This document shows, in pieces, positions 17,728 to 26,417 of a DNA stretch of 64,000 bases. Both the position numbers and the translations under genes were made by a program. The DNA comes from an uncultured Treponema sp. (lineage in GTDB: Bacteria > Spirochaetota > Spirochaetia > Treponematales > Treponemataceae): the NCBI GenBank assembly GCA_949300145.1, contig CASGDA010000004.1:62001-126000 (forward strand). Direction: 5' to 3'. The stretch's first letter is position 1. Every line of letters starts with the position of its first letter. Under the pieces are notes generated by a model. That model searched no databases and was not told the origin of the DNA. It worked only from the letters and a program-made list of their open reading frames with translations.

Positions 17728-18174
17728 TTATCCCCCGTTCTCTCCGGAAGCGGGGGCGGCAGGAGAGGAAGAAAAGCCTAAAAACACAGCCTTTTCCTCT
17801 CCGACAGCCAAATCCATATTCCGGCTGACCTTTTTTATAACGGCGCCGTCCCCGCCCACAGCGGTAACGGTTATGAGCCAGTGACCGGACTCAATATCCT
17901 GAATCACAACGGGTTCTTCGGAGGGTTCACAAACAGTTTCCGCCTCAAATCCCGTGGCGGAAACCATCTCGACTTTGTATACGGAAACGGAAACCGCGTC
18001 CCCTGCTTCCGAAGCACCGGAGGAAACCCCGGAAGGAAGGTCAAAAGTAAACCTGCCCGTTGTATCCTCCCCGGAACCGCCGCCGGTCACCGCCCCGGAA
18101 CATGAAACAAAGGTTAAAACCAGGCAGAAAACGGCCGCAAGAAAAAGCGCTTTTCCACAAGTTGGTTTTTCCAT
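17728..18174 (-). CDS. Small putative lipoprotein, function unknown
   Basis: This 148-residue protein has a lipoprotein signal peptide (lipobox FVSC, Cys at residue 25). A glycine/serine-rich linker leads to a beta-rich mature region of about 100 residues. ATG at 18174 has AAAGGAGG upstream, so it was chosen over the longer frame to 18192. The mature part resembles an Ig-like or carboxypeptidase-regulatory-like fold ('GHWLITVTAVGGDGAVI') but I do not recognise a family. It is last in a leftward cluster behind the thioesterase, 53 bases away. Confidence 0.7.
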   Translation of the reverse strand: MEKPTCGKALFLAAVFCLVLTFVSCSGAVTGGGSGEDTTGRFTFDLPSGVSSGASEAGDAVSVSVYKVEMVSATGFEAETVCEPSEEPVVIQDIESGHWLITVTAVGGDGAVIKKVSRNMDLAVGEEKAVFLGFSSSPAAPASGENGG

Positions 18175-18227
18175 TACGGCCTCCTTTAACAAAATGCCTG
18201 CCCGGCTTTATCAGTACCGGATGAATA

Positions 18228-18989
18228 TCACTTGAAAGTCAATTCACTTTCAAAGCAGACATGTTCCCCGCTTTTCCCAACAACGGTTATCTTGTTTTCC
18301 GTTTCCGCTTCAGGAACACCGGCATATATTGATATTATATCACCCTTCCGGGCTTCTTTGGCGAAATTTATTTTAAAAACATCTATTTCTTTTTTTTGAA
18401 GCTCTTCCGGCAGAAAGTCCATTATGAACGCCGCGTACCGGGAATTATTCATATGGCCGTTGGCGTCCATGTCGGAATACCCGGCTTCCCGTTCACCAAG
18501 CTTCTCCATATTTTCAGGTTCCCGGATTTTTCCGCACGGGGGACAGTCCACAGAAACAACGAAATCAGGTTCTTCCCGAAGCGTGAAAGAAGAAGGCTTT
18601 AACAGCCGCCGTGATTCCGGATTTGCGATGAGCCACAGACTGGTGCCGGAAATGAGTTTTGTTCCGTCCTCTTTTTTCATCTCATATTTTCTTGAAAGAA
18701 GACCGCCGGAGGGTTTGTCCTCCCAGGTTTTCAAAACAAACCTGTCCTCCGCTTTCGGGAAAGAATGGATTTTGAACACCAATCTTGAAAGAAGAAAAAC
18801 CACTCCATTTTCCAGAAGAATATCAAAAGACATCCCCCTCTGGTGAAAATCCTCCACAGCACTGTCCGAAGTTATCAGAAGAAGCTCCGGAAGACTGAGC
18901 CGCTGATTCAAATCGCACTGGCCGAAATGCAGTTTGATTTCACGGAAAAAGATGTTTCCGTTTTCATGCCATTCTCTATAGTTATTCAT
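18228..18989 (-). CDS. Acyl-ACP thioesterase
   Basis: This 253-residue double-hotdog protein of the acyl-ACP thioesterase family has two hotdog halves (about 10-140 and 150-253). The second contains 'DMDANGHMNNSRYAAFIMDFL', the D-x-N-x-H active-site region of plant and bacterial FatA/FatB relatives. It should release fatty acids from acyl carrier protein in the cytoplasm and so affect lipid chain length. It follows the ZIP transporter by 5 bases, probably in the same operon, with GGTGGA as ribosome binding site. Confidence 0.88.
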   Translation of the reverse strand: MNNYREWHENGNIFFREIKLHFGQCDLNQRLSLPELLLITSDSAVEDFHQRGMSFDILLENGVVFLLSRLVFKIHSFPKAEDRFVLKTWEDKPSGGLLSRKYEMKKEDGTKLISGTSLWLIANPESRRLLKPSSFTLREEPDFVVSVDCPPCGKIREPENMEKLGEREAGYSDMDANGHMNNSRYAAFIMDFLPEELQKKEIDVFKINFAKEARKGDIISIYAGVPEAETENKITVVGKSGEHVCFESELTFK

Positions 18990-18994
18990 TCCAC

Positions 18995-19771
18995 CTACCC
19001 CAACGCCACGTCAAGAACCATCATGACGGTGAATCCCAAAGCCGTGCATATCGTCCCTGTATCGGAATGTTTCCCCTGCTGGGAGTCAGGGATAAGTTCC
19101 TCAACAACCACATATATCATGGCTCCGGCGGCAAATGCCAAAAACCCCGGCAAAACAGGCACAAGAAACGGAGACAGCAGCACCGTCAAAAAGGCGGCGA
19201 CCGGCTCGACGGCGCCGGATACAAATCCGAAAAGGAAGGCTTTCATCTTTGAAAACCCGAATTCCTTCATCGGCGCGGAAACTATGGCTCCTTCCGGAAA
19301 ATTCTGTATGGTGATGCCTATTGAAAGCGTCATCGCCCCGACAATGGAAAGGCTTGTATTCTCCGCGAGAAGTCCGGCAAAAACAGCGCCCACCGCCATT
19401 CCTTCCGGAATATTGTGGATTGTCACCGCAAGGAAAAGCATTGTCGCTTTTTTCAGATGGAAGTCCGGTCCTTCCGCCTGTGAATCAGCGGTATGAAAAT
19501 GAGGGATAACTTTGTCCAAAAGCAGAAGAAAGAAAACCCCCGCTAAAAATCCCGCCGCCGCCGGCAGCCACGGAAAAGCATTCCCGGCGGTCATTTCCAT
19601 GGAAGGGATAAGGAGGGACCAGACAGAGGCGGCGATCATCACACCGGAGGCGAATCCATTCAAGGCTTTTTGGGAACGTATTGAAATATTCCCCTTTATG
19701 AAAAAAACCAGGGAGGCGCCCAGGGTTGTGCCTGCGAATGGAATCAAAAGCCCGGCAACTACTTCCCGCAT
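18995..19771 (-). CDS. ZIP family divalent metal transporter
   Basis: This 258-residue, eight-helix membrane protein has the ZIP metal-site helices: 'TIHNIPEGMAVGAVFAGLL' (His, Asn, Pro, Glu) and 'SIGITIQNFPEGAIVSAPM' in the next helix. Family members (ZupT/GufA-like) bring zinc, iron or manganese into the cytoplasm. The start overlaps the cysK 3' end by 13 bases. In Gram-negative-type cells ZIP proteins lie in the inner membrane. Metal preference is not visible. Confidence 0.9.
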   Translation of the reverse strand: MREVVAGLLIPFAGTTLGASLVFFIKGNISIRSQKALNGFASGVMIAASVWSLLIPSMEMTAGNAFPWLPAAAGFLAGVFFLLLLDKVIPHFHTADSQAEGPDFHLKKATMLFLAVTIHNIPEGMAVGAVFAGLLAENTSLSIVGAMTLSIGITIQNFPEGAIVSAPMKEFGFSKMKAFLFGFVSGAVEPVAAFLTVLLSPFLVPVLPGFLAFAAGAMIYVVVEELIPDSQQGKHSDTGTICTALGFTVMMVLDVALG

Positions 19772-20721
19772 ACAGCCGCTCCTTCCGGAGATTCAGAAAA
19801 AAGCCCCGTTGATAAATAGCGCATCCCCGTATCAGGCAAAACCGCGGCGATGTTTTTTCCGGCATTCTCTTTCCGGGAAGCCAGTTCCAGCACAGCGGAA
19901 AAAACCGCCCCGGACGAAACACCGGCAAGAATTCCCTCAGTCGCGGCAAGAAAACGGGTGTTTTTTTTCGCTTCCTCATCCGTTACGGCGATCACTTCAT
20001 CATAAATCTTTGTATTCAAAACATCGGGGACAAAGCCCGCACCTATACCGGAAATACAATGGGGGCCGGGCTTTCCGCCGGAAAGAACCGGAGAGGAAGC
20101 CGGTTCCACCGCAACAATCTTCAGGGCTTTGTTTTTCGATTTCAAAAATTCCCCCGCTCCCGTAAGGGTTCCTCCTGTCCCGACAGAGGCCACAAAGATA
20201 TCAACCTTACCGTCGCTTGCTTCCCAGATTTCCGGCCCGGTGGTTTTGCGGTGGGCCAGGGCGTTGTCCGGATTTTTAAACTGCCCGGGAATAAAGGAAC
20301 AGGGGAAACCGGCGGACAGTTCCTCCGCTTTGGCGACAGCCCCGGACATTCCCTCCGAAGCCGGCGTCAAAACAACCTCCGCGCCGTAAGCGCTCATCAT
20401 CAGCCGTCTTTCCGCAGACATATTTTCCGGCATGACGATTATAACCCTGTAACCCCGCAGAGCTCCGAACAGGGCAAGACCGATTCCCGTATTGCCGGAT
20501 GTCGGCTCGATAACCACAGTCCCCGGCTTGAGCAGCCCTTTTTTTTCCGCTTCTTCCAGCATGAAAAGAGCAGCCCTGTCTTTGGCAGAGCCGGTGGGAT
20601 TAAACATTTCCAGTTTGAGGAAAATTCTGGCGGAAAGTTTTTTTATTTTCCCGGTACGGACACATTCATATAAAGGAGTGTTTCCGACAAGCTGTTCAAT
20701 TGTATTGAATACTTTTTGCAT
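19759..20721 (-). CDS. cysK: Cysteine synthase (O-acetylserine sulfhydrylase)
   Basis: This 320-residue fold-type-II PLP enzyme has the PLP Lys in 'NPTGSAKDR' (Lys 47), substrate loop 'EPTSGNTGIGLA', phosphate loop 'GTGGTLTGAGEFLK' and C-terminal 'VLPDTGMRYLSTGLF'. It makes cysteine from O-acetylserine and sulfide. ATG at 20721 is chosen because homology begins there (MQKVFNTIEQLVGNTPLYE); the open frame to 20784 overlaps ybaK. Preceded by ybaK by 23 bases and followed, with a 13-base overlap, by the ZIP gene. Confidence 0.93.
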   Translation of the reverse strand: MQKVFNTIEQLVGNTPLYECVRTGKIKKLSARIFLKLEMFNPTGSAKDRAALFMLEEAEKKGLLKPGTVVIEPTSGNTGIGLALFGALRGYRVIIVMPENMSAERRLMMSAYGAEVVLTPASEGMSGAVAKAEELSAGFPCSFIPGQFKNPDNALAHRKTTGPEIWEASDGKVDIFVASVGTGGTLTGAGEFLKSKNKALKIVAVEPASSPVLSGGKPGPHCISGIGAGFVPDVLNTKIYDEVIAVTDEEAKKNTRFLAATEGILAGVSSGAVFSAVLELASRKENAGKNIAAVLPDTGMRYLSTGLFSESPEGAAVCGK

Positions 20722-20744
20722 TTTGTAAACCCGGAATAATAAAT

Positions 20745-21224
20745 TTATGATTCTGTACCGGCGGTTTTGCAGACGTCTATCCACTTGCTGCCGGGAGTAA
20801 ATTCCTCTAATTCGGAAGGCGTCACCTCGATGGCGCTGTTGGCGCTTCCACAGGCAGGAAAAACCGTGGGAAACCGCCGGAGGGATTCATCAAGATAAAC
20901 TTCCACACCGGAAACCGCCGCGAAAGGGCAGACTCCTCCCGGCGCAAATCCGGTGCGGTCAACAACCTCTCCGCCACGGAGCATACAGGCTTTCTTTCCG
21001 AAAAAAGTTTTATATTTCTTGTTGTCTATCTTCGTATCTCCGGCGGCCACAATGAGCAGCGTCCTTCCGTCCAAATCGAAAGAAATTGTTTTTGCAATCC
21101 TGGCTTCTTCTGTTCCCAAAGCTTTCGCCGCAAGTTCCACGGTCGCGCTTGAAACCGGAAACTCCCGCACTCTGGAGGAAGAACCGAATCTGTCCAAATA
21201 AGCACGGACATCATTTACATCCAT
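20745..21224 (-). CDS. YbaK/ProX family aminoacyl-tRNA deacylase
   Basis: This 159-residue protein has the YbaK/EbsC fold that hydrolyses mischarged tRNA (commonly Cys-tRNAPro or Ala-tRNAPro). Landmarks are 'ELAAKALGTEEARIAKTI' early, the conserved Lys in 'IAKTISF', 'GDTKIDNKKYKTFFGKKA' and 'GFAPGGVCPFA', the loop that shapes the editing pocket. ATG at 21224 has GAGGT upstream and a consensus promoter. It leads the ybaK-cysK-ZIP-thioesterase cluster; pairing with cysK is suggestive given cysteine mischarging, but that link is inference. Confidence 0.9.
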   Translation of the reverse strand: MDVNDVRAYLDRFGSSSRVREFPVSSATVELAAKALGTEEARIAKTISFDLDGRTLLIVAAGDTKIDNKKYKTFFGKKACMLRGGEVVDRTGFAPGGVCPFAAVSGVEVYLDESLRRFPTVFPACGSANSAIEVTPSELEEFTPGSKWIDVCKTAGTES

Positions 21225-21246
21225 GGGAAAACCTCATATCACGAAA

Positions 21247-21275
21247 ATGATAATCAAAACCAAAAACCAAGTCAA
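21247..21275 (-). promoter_or_regulatory. Promoter of the ybaK-cysK operon
   Basis: On the minus strand TTGACT (21275-21270), a 17-base spacer and TATCAT (21252-21247) precede the ATG at 21224 and its GAGGT ribosome binding site. Confidence 0.65.
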
Positions 21276-21287
21276 CAACGGGGCTTA

Positions 21288-21316
21288 TTGAATTGTTTTC
21301 CGTAATGAAGTAGTAT
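21288..21316 (+). promoter_or_regulatory. Promoter of the DUF362 gene
   Basis: TTGAAT (21288-21293), a 17-base spacer and TAGTAT (21311-21316) lie about 60 bases before the DUF362 ATG, which is preceded by GGGGGT. Confidence 0.5.
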
Positions 21317-21377
21317 CTTCTCCTGAAACATAAATCCAGAAACTAACGGCTGAATTTTATTATTTTGGGGGTACAAA

Positions 21378-22505
21378 ATGAAGTCGGATGTTTATTTTAT
21401 CAATCTCCGGACAAAAATCGGAGACGGTCTTCCCGGAAAATTAAAAAGGCTCATCAAAGCGGCGGGCATAGAAAAACTCGGAATGGACGGTAAATTCGTC
21501 GCGATAAAAATGCATTTCGGGGAATTAGGGAACATCGCCTTTCTCAGACCGAATTACGCGAAAGCTGTCGTTGACGTGGTTAAGGCGGCGGGCGGAAAGC
21601 CGTTCCTCACAGACTGCAATACAATGTATCCGGGAAGCCGGAAAAATGCCATCGAACACCTTTACTGCGCGTGGGAAAACGGATTCACGCCTCTTTCAGC
21701 CGGATGCCCCGTGATTATAGCAGACGGGCTGAAAGGAACAGACGACATAGAAGTTCCTGTAAGAAACGGGGAATTCTGCAAAACCGCAAAGATAGGCCGT
21801 GCCGTCATGGATGCGGATATTTTCATCAGCCTTTCCCATTTCAAAGGACACGAAATGACGGGCTTCGGCGGCGCGATAAAAAACATAGGGATGGGCTGCG
21901 GATCCCGGGCTGGAAAAACAGAACAGCATGCCTCCGGAAAACCCGACGTCATAGAAGAAAAATGCAGGGGCTGCAAAAGGTGTCTCCGGGAATGCGCCAA
22001 CAACGGATTGGAATTCAACGCGGAAACCAAAAAGATGAAAATAAATCTTTCCAACTGCGTGGGTTGCGGACGGTGTCTGGGAGCCTGTAACTTTGACGCC
22101 ATTGTTTTTAATTCCTCCAACGCTGTGGAGGATTTAAACCGCCGTATGGCGGAATATGCGCAGGCGGTTGTTGACGGCAGACCCAATTTCCACATTTCGA
22201 TTGTTATCGATATTTCCCCAAACTGTGACTGTCATTCTGAAAACGACGCGCCCATTCTGCCGGACATAGGCATGTTCGCATCTTTTGATCCGGTTGCCCT
22301 GGACAAAGCCTGCGCCGACGCCTGCCTGAAGCAGAAACCTTTACCGGATTCACAGCTTTCAGACAATATGGCAAAAAACGGGTTTGTCGATAAGCACGAC
22401 CATTTTGTAAACAGTACGCCGGAATCCGAATGGCGGTCCTGCCTTGCGCACGCAGAAAAAATCGGACTTGGAAGCAGCGAGTATACGTTGCACGAAGTGA
22501 AATAA
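21378..22505 (+). CDS. DUF362 domain protein with two [4Fe-4S] clusters
   Basis: This 375-residue protein has a DUF362 domain (about 1-185 and resumed at 280-370) into which a two-cluster ferredoxin unit is inserted at about residues 190-240. Each cluster is bound by C-x2-C-x2-C-x3-C: 'CRGCKRCLREC' and 'CVGCGRCLGAC'. 'SLSHFKGHEMTGFGGAIKNIGMG' is a DUF362 hallmark. The family is widespread in anaerobes and is thought to be an electron-transfer or iron-sulfur enzyme; its reaction is not established. Single gene with its own promoter. Confidence 0.9.
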   Translation: MKSDVYFINLRTKIGDGLPGKLKRLIKAAGIEKLGMDGKFVAIKMHFGELGNIAFLRPNYAKAVVDVVKAAGGKPFLTDCNTMYPGSRKNAIEHLYCAWENGFTPLSAGCPVIIADGLKGTDDIEVPVRNGEFCKTAKIGRAVMDADIFISLSHFKGHEMTGFGGAIKNIGMGCGSRAGKTEQHASGKPDVIEEKCRGCKRCLRECANNGLEFNAETKKMKINLSNCVGCGRCLGACNFDAIVFNSSNAVEDLNRRMAEYAQAVVDGRPNFHISIVIDISPNCDCHSENDAPILPDIGMFASFDPVALDKACADACLKQKPLPDSQLSDNMAKNGFVDKHDHFVNSTPESEWRSCLAHAEKIGLGSSEYTLHEVK

Positions 22506-22522
22506 TTTTCTGGCGGGCAATC

Positions 22523-24004
22523 TCAAATCAGCGTTTTCAGGTTTTTCTTCGGAACAGGCTCACAGGTTATGTCAACCCCAAGCTTTTTGAATATTTTCCT
22601 GTCCACTTCAGAAAGCAGAACGGTTGAATGAGCCTGGCAGCCCCTCAGTTTTAAAAGCTGGCTCATCGCCCGCCGTGCGTTTTCATCGCTGTTTGAAAGC
22701 ATGGCGAGGGCGACGAGAACTTCGTCCGTATGCAGGCGGGGGTTCCGTCCGCTTAAATATCTTGTCTTCATCTCCTGGATAGGTTCAATCGCGCTCGGAG
22801 GAATAAGCCGGATTGAATGATCGATTCCACCCAGATGTTTCACCGCATTAAGAAGAAGGGCCGCCGAGGTTCCAAGCAAATCGGAATTCTTTCCGCACAC
22901 AATAGTGCCGTCCGCAAGCTCTATGGCGGCGGCGGCTGTTCCGGCGGACGCCGCTTTTTCCCTGGCGGCGGTTGTAACGGAACGGAATTCCGGAGTGATT
23001 TTTGCCTGGCTCATCAAAAGCTCCAGTTTATAAATTTCCTTTTCATTCAAATCGAATCCGGAAACCTGCTTTTCAAGGGTGGCATAATACCGGCGGATAA
23101 TTTCATGCTTTGAGGCGTTACTGCAAACCTCGTCATCCGTTATGCAGTAGCCGGCCATATTTACGCCCATATCGGTCGGGGACTTGTATTGGTTTTTCCC
23201 GTAAATCCGTTCAAACAAGGCATTCAATACCGGGAAAGTTTCAATGTCCCGGTTATAATTCACCGCCGTTTTCCCGTAAGCTTCCAGATGAAAGGGGTCT
23301 ATCATATTCACATCATTCAAATCGGCGGTGGCCGCCTCATAAGCCAAATTTATCGGATGCTTCAGCGGCAGATTCCATATGGGGAAGGTTTCGAATTTTG
23401 CATACCCGGATTTTATCCCCCTTTTGTTGTCGTGATAAATCTGGGAAAGACAGGTCGCGAGTTTACCGCTTCCGGGACCGGGCGCGGTAACAATAACCAG
23501 AGGTCTGGTTGTTTCAACATAATCGTTTTTTCCGTAACCTTCATCACTGTCAATGAGGGAAACATTCGCCGGATACCCCTCTATGGTATAGTGGTAATAA
23601 ACTTTTATGCCCAGGGTTTCCAGTTTCGCCCTGAAGCTCACCGCCGCGGACTGACCAAGATATTGGGTAATGACAACGCTTGACACTTTCATTCCGCGGG
23701 AGGAAAATTCCGAAATCAGTCTTATGACATCCATATCATAAGTGATTCCCAAATCAGCGCGTATTTTATTCTTTTCTATATCGACGGCATTTATAACGAT
23801 GACAATTTCAGCATAATCGCTCAGCTGCATCAGCATCTTGAGCTTGCTGTCAGGAAGGAACCCCGGAAGAACGCGGGAAGCATGGAAATCATCAAACAAT
23901 TTCCCGCCGAATTCCAGGTAGAGTTTGTTTTCAAAAAGAGCTATCCTTTCTTTTATATGTTCCGACTGGATTTTCAAATATTTTTCATTATCAAAGCCTA
24001 TCAT
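22523..24004 (-). CDS. DUF1846 family protein
   Basis: This 493-residue protein matches the DUF1846 family along its length ('FGGKLFDDFHASRVLPGF', 'DIEKNKIRADLGITYDMDV', 'VTAPGPGSGKLATCLSQIYHDN'). The last stretch looks like a P-loop (GPGSGK) near residue 180. The family forms a conserved cytoplasmic enzyme of undetermined function, common in Firmicutes and anaerobes. ATG at 24004 (MIGFDNEKYLKIQ) is chosen over a longer frame because homology begins there and AAGGT lies upstream. Last gene of the leftward azlCD cluster; the relation is not clear. Confidence 0.88.
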   Translation of the reverse strand: MIGFDNEKYLKIQSEHIKERIALFENKLYLEFGGKLFDDFHASRVLPGFLPDSKLKMLMQLSDYAEIVIVINAVDIEKNKIRADLGITYDMDVIRLISEFSSRGMKVSSVVITQYLGQSAAVSFRAKLETLGIKVYYHYTIEGYPANVSLIDSDEGYGKNDYVETTRPLVIVTAPGPGSGKLATCLSQIYHDNKRGIKSGYAKFETFPIWNLPLKHPINLAYEAATADLNDVNMIDPFHLEAYGKTAVNYNRDIETFPVLNALFERIYGKNQYKSPTDMGVNMAGYCITDDEVCSNASKHEIIRRYYATLEKQVSGFDLNEKEIYKLELLMSQAKITPEFRSVTTAAREKAASAGTAAAAIELADGTIVCGKNSDLLGTSAALLLNAVKHLGGIDHSIRLIPPSAIEPIQEMKTRYLSGRNPRLHTDEVLVALAMLSNSDENARRAMSQLLKLRGCQAHSTVLLSEVDRKIFKKLGVDITCEPVPKKNLKTLI

Positions 24005-24017
24005 GATGAATACCTTA

Positions 24018-24350
24018 TCACAAAAACATAAAAACTTCGACAAGAAATACCGCCGCGCAGGCGGACGCCGCCACAAAAACAAGGCTTTTGCCTGAAAATC
24101 CGAAAATCAGGGCGACTACACACCCGGCCGCAGCGGAGATAACATCAGCGGTTGAAAAAAACACCGCAGGAAAAGTCATGGCTCCCAAAACACTGTAGGG
24201 AATATAACACAAAAAAGAGCGCAAAAACCGGTTTTTCACTTTTTCCTTGCACAACACCAAAGGCAGCATACGCACCGCATAGGTTACAAGGGACATAACG
24301 AGAAGATATTTTAAGAATATTCCCGGTGAAACAATTTCAGTATTTAACAT
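24018..24350 (-). CDS. Branched-chain amino acid exporter small subunit, AzlD family
   Basis: This 110-residue protein has four hydrophobic segments and the AzlD opening 'YLLVMSLVTYAVRMLPLVL', with 'LRSFLCYIPYSVLGAMTFPAVFF'-type residues following. AzlD works with AzlC as a two-component exporter of branched-chain amino acids. It overlaps the azlC 3' end by 7 bases. Confidence 0.85.
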   Translation of the reverse strand: MLNTEIVSPGIFLKYLLVMSLVTYAVRMLPLVLCKEKVKNRFLRSFLCYIPYSVLGAMTFPAVFFSTADVISAAAGCVVALIFGFSGKSLVFVAASACAAVFLVEVFMFL

Positions 24351-25111
24351 TTTTGATCCTGCCTCTCACCAGCACTGGCATCCCCGGATTCCCTGCCCCG
24401 GACGCCTTCCACGGGAAAAAACAGCGCACCGAAAATGCCGGAAACGCAGGCACAAATTATAACCGCCAATCCTGAGGAAATATTGTTCAATCCCGGTAAA
24501 AACCGAAACAAGCAGCTTAAAACAGCCGCTGATAAAACAACGGTCAGCACCGGAAAACTTTTCCTTGCCGCAGGTGCTATAATCGCAATAAACATCCCGT
24601 AAATCGCAATGCCGAGGGCGTTCGTTATTTTCCCCGGCAGGATATTACCGGCGACAGCACCGAGAAGGGTTCCCGCCGCCCATCCGATATAGGGCAAAAA
24701 TATCAGCCCGTACATATACCGTCTGCCGACAAGCCCGGCCCGGCCGGAGGCGACAGCGAAAACTTCATCGGTATTCATGAAGGAAATGACAAACCGGTCA
24801 AAAAGCCGGATACCGGACCCGAGTTTCTGGGCCAGGGAAATGGACATGAGGGAATAGCGGGAATTTATAACCAGCTGGGAAAGGGCGAGTTCCATCAGGG
24901 AACCTCCGCCGGTAATTATGGGGACGGCGGCCAGTTGGCCGGCGGAAGTCACATTCACAAGGGAAATGACAAGTGTCTGCAAAACGGAAAGCCCGCTCCC
25001 GACCGCAAAAATCCCGAAAGCAAAGGAAACGGATATATAACCCAAAAAAATGGGAAGCCCGTCTTTCAGCCCGAAAAAAAATGAATCCTTTCTGTCATTG
25101 TCAACTTTCAT
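24344..25111 (-). CDS. Branched-chain amino acid exporter large subunit, AzlC family
   Basis: This 255-residue multi-helix membrane protein of the AzlC/YgaZ family has 'FGLKDGLPIFLGYISVSFAFGI' at the N-terminus and 'AGQLAAVPIITGGGSLMELALSQLVINSRYSLMS' in the first half, the second interrupted by a helix turn. It is paired with azlD. YgaZH-type systems export valine and other branched-chain amino acids. The start codon overlaps the tcdA stop (ATGA), which implies coupling. Confidence 0.9.
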   Translation of the reverse strand: MKVDNDRKDSFFFGLKDGLPIFLGYISVSFAFGIFAVGSGLSVLQTLVISLVNVTSAGQLAAVPIITGGGSLMELALSQLVINSRYSLMSISLAQKLGSGIRLFDRFVISFMNTDEVFAVASGRAGLVGRRYMYGLIFLPYIGWAAGTLLGAVAGNILPGKITNALGIAIYGMFIAIIAPAARKSFPVLTVVLSAAVLSCLFRFLPGLNNISSGLAVIICACVSGIFGALFFPVEGVRGRESGDASAGERQDQKC

Positions 25112-25854
25112 TTACAACCACTTCCAGCACTTTCAGATTGAAGTAATTCGCGTATGATTTCACCTGCAAGCATCAGTCCGGCAACAGAGGGAACAAAGGG
25201 AACGCTGCCGATAAATTTCTCCCGCGCTTCCCCGGCGGTATTTTCCGCATCAAGAGAAACAGGCTTTTCCACGGAAAACAAAACCTTCTGCGATTCTATA
25301 TTCCTTTTCCTTAATTCATGCCGGATTATTTTCGCAAGGGGACACACTGAAGTTTCATAAATATCAGCGAACCGGAAGAGCAAAGGGTTTATTTTGTTTC
25401 CCGTTCCCATGCATGAAATCAGCGGAACACCGGCGGCCTTCGCATTCACTATGAGGGATATTTTTGAAGGAACGGAATCAATACAATCCGCTGCAAAAGA
25501 ACATTCCCCCAGATTCACAGGGAAATCAGGAAGCGCGTCAGCCGGATAAAAAACAGGGAAAGATTCGACCTTTGCCTCCGGATTTATATCCTGAATTCTA
25601 GCCGCCGCAACCTCGGTTTTTTTCAATCCAAGCGTACTGTGCAGAGCAAACAACTGCCGGTTTAAATTACTCTCCGCGACCGTATCTGAATCAACGAGCA
25701 GGAAACGGCCTATTCCCGCACGCGCCAAAGCTTCAACAGCAAAAGAACCGACTCCGCCCAGTCCAAAAACAGCGACCGTTTTTTCTGCCAGAATCCTGTC
25801 GGAATCTTTCCCTAAAACTTTCCGCGTCCGGGAAAAAGCCCCGCTGTCAGGCAG
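25108..25854 (-). CDS. tcdA: tRNA threonylcarbamoyladenosine dehydratase (TcdA/CsdL-like), non-standard start
   Basis: This is an E1-like ThiF-fold protein. The ATP-binding motif 'VAVFGLGGVGSFAVEALARAG' and the N-terminal 'FSRTRKVLGKDS' are both encoded, but no ATG, GTG or TTG precedes them after the in-frame stop. The first standard start, TTG at 25728, would remove the nucleotide-binding loop. I therefore propose CTG at 25854, giving 248 residues, close to family length, with coupling to the preceding gene's stop (25847). Later motifs 'DSDTVAESNLNRQLFALHST' and 'AADCIDS' are typical. TcdA cyclises t6A37 in tRNA to ct6A. A sequencing error or decayed start remains possible. Confidence 0.75.
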   Translation of the reverse strand: MPDSGAFSRTRKVLGKDSDRILAEKTVAVFGLGGVGSFAVEALARAGIGRFLLVDSDTVAESNLNRQLFALHSTLGLKKTEVAAARIQDINPEAKVESFPVFYPADALPDFPVNLGECSFAADCIDSVPSKISLIVNAKAAGVPLISCMGTGNKINPLLFRFADIYETSVCPLAKIIRHELRKRNIESQKVLFSVEKPVSLDAENTAGEAREKFIGSVPFVPSVAGLMLAGEIIRELLQSESAGSGCK

Positions 25855-26377
25855 CGTAAGTTTTCCAGCGGTACAAGCCCACGCCGCCCCCGATAATCAC
25901 AACGATGCCCACAATCCTGATAAAGAGAAGTCCTATCTGGAACGGGAATATAAAAAGCAGAAGGGCAAGAACCACGAGCAAAACAATTTCAATTACGAAA
26001 TCCCGCACAGGAACACCTGTTTCCCGCAGCTTGCGGACAACCAAAAATTCCAGCCATGCGGAAACAAGCATTTCCGCACCGAGAATATAAAGCATGATAA
26101 TCCAAACAGTACCCGCCATAAATAAAGGAAGAAAAACAGCAAGCAACCCGACTAAAATTCCAAGGATTCCCCGGATTTTCAAATTACGGCGCAGAACTTC
26201 ATCTTCAAACTCCGGAACCACCGCAAACAGGGTGATGAATCCCTCCAGAATAACGGCGATTCCTATAACAATTGAAAAAAGTTCCGTAAATGTTGTCGGC
26301 GAAATCAACATCACAGCGCCCAACAGAATCATGAGGATTCCGCCAAACAGAAAGATTTTGTCCTTTGACACTTGCAT
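25847..26377 (-). CDS. DUF308/HdeD family membrane protein
   Basis: This 176-residue protein has six hydrophobic helices arranged as short pairs, typical of HdeD (DUF308): 'FGGILMILLGAVMLISP' near the N-terminus, 'RGILGILVGLLAVFLP' in the middle and 'IVGIVVIIGGGVGLYRW' at the end. In enteric bacteria HdeD contributes to acid resistance; elsewhere the role is unknown. GAGGAGG precedes the ATG. The gene lies between yjbQ and tcdA in the same direction. Confidence 0.85.
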   Translation of the reverse strand: MQVSKDKIFLFGGILMILLGAVMLISPTTFTELFSIVIGIAVILEGFITLFAVVPEFEDEVLRRNLKIRGILGILVGLLAVFLPLFMAGTVWIIMLYILGAEMLVSAWLEFLVVRKLRETGVPVRDFVIEIVLLVVLALLLFIFPFQIGLLFIRIVGIVVIIGGGVGLYRWKTYAA

Positions 26378-26417
26378 TTTTCCTCCTCGCTGTCTCCAGC
26401 TTTATTCCATTAATAAA

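Noticed and set aside
17711-17731. Small hairpin ATAAGC/GCTTAT between the MATE2 and lipoprotein 3' ends
   Set aside because: The stem is short, has no T run on either strand and touches the lipoprotein stop codon, so it is weak evidence for a terminator.
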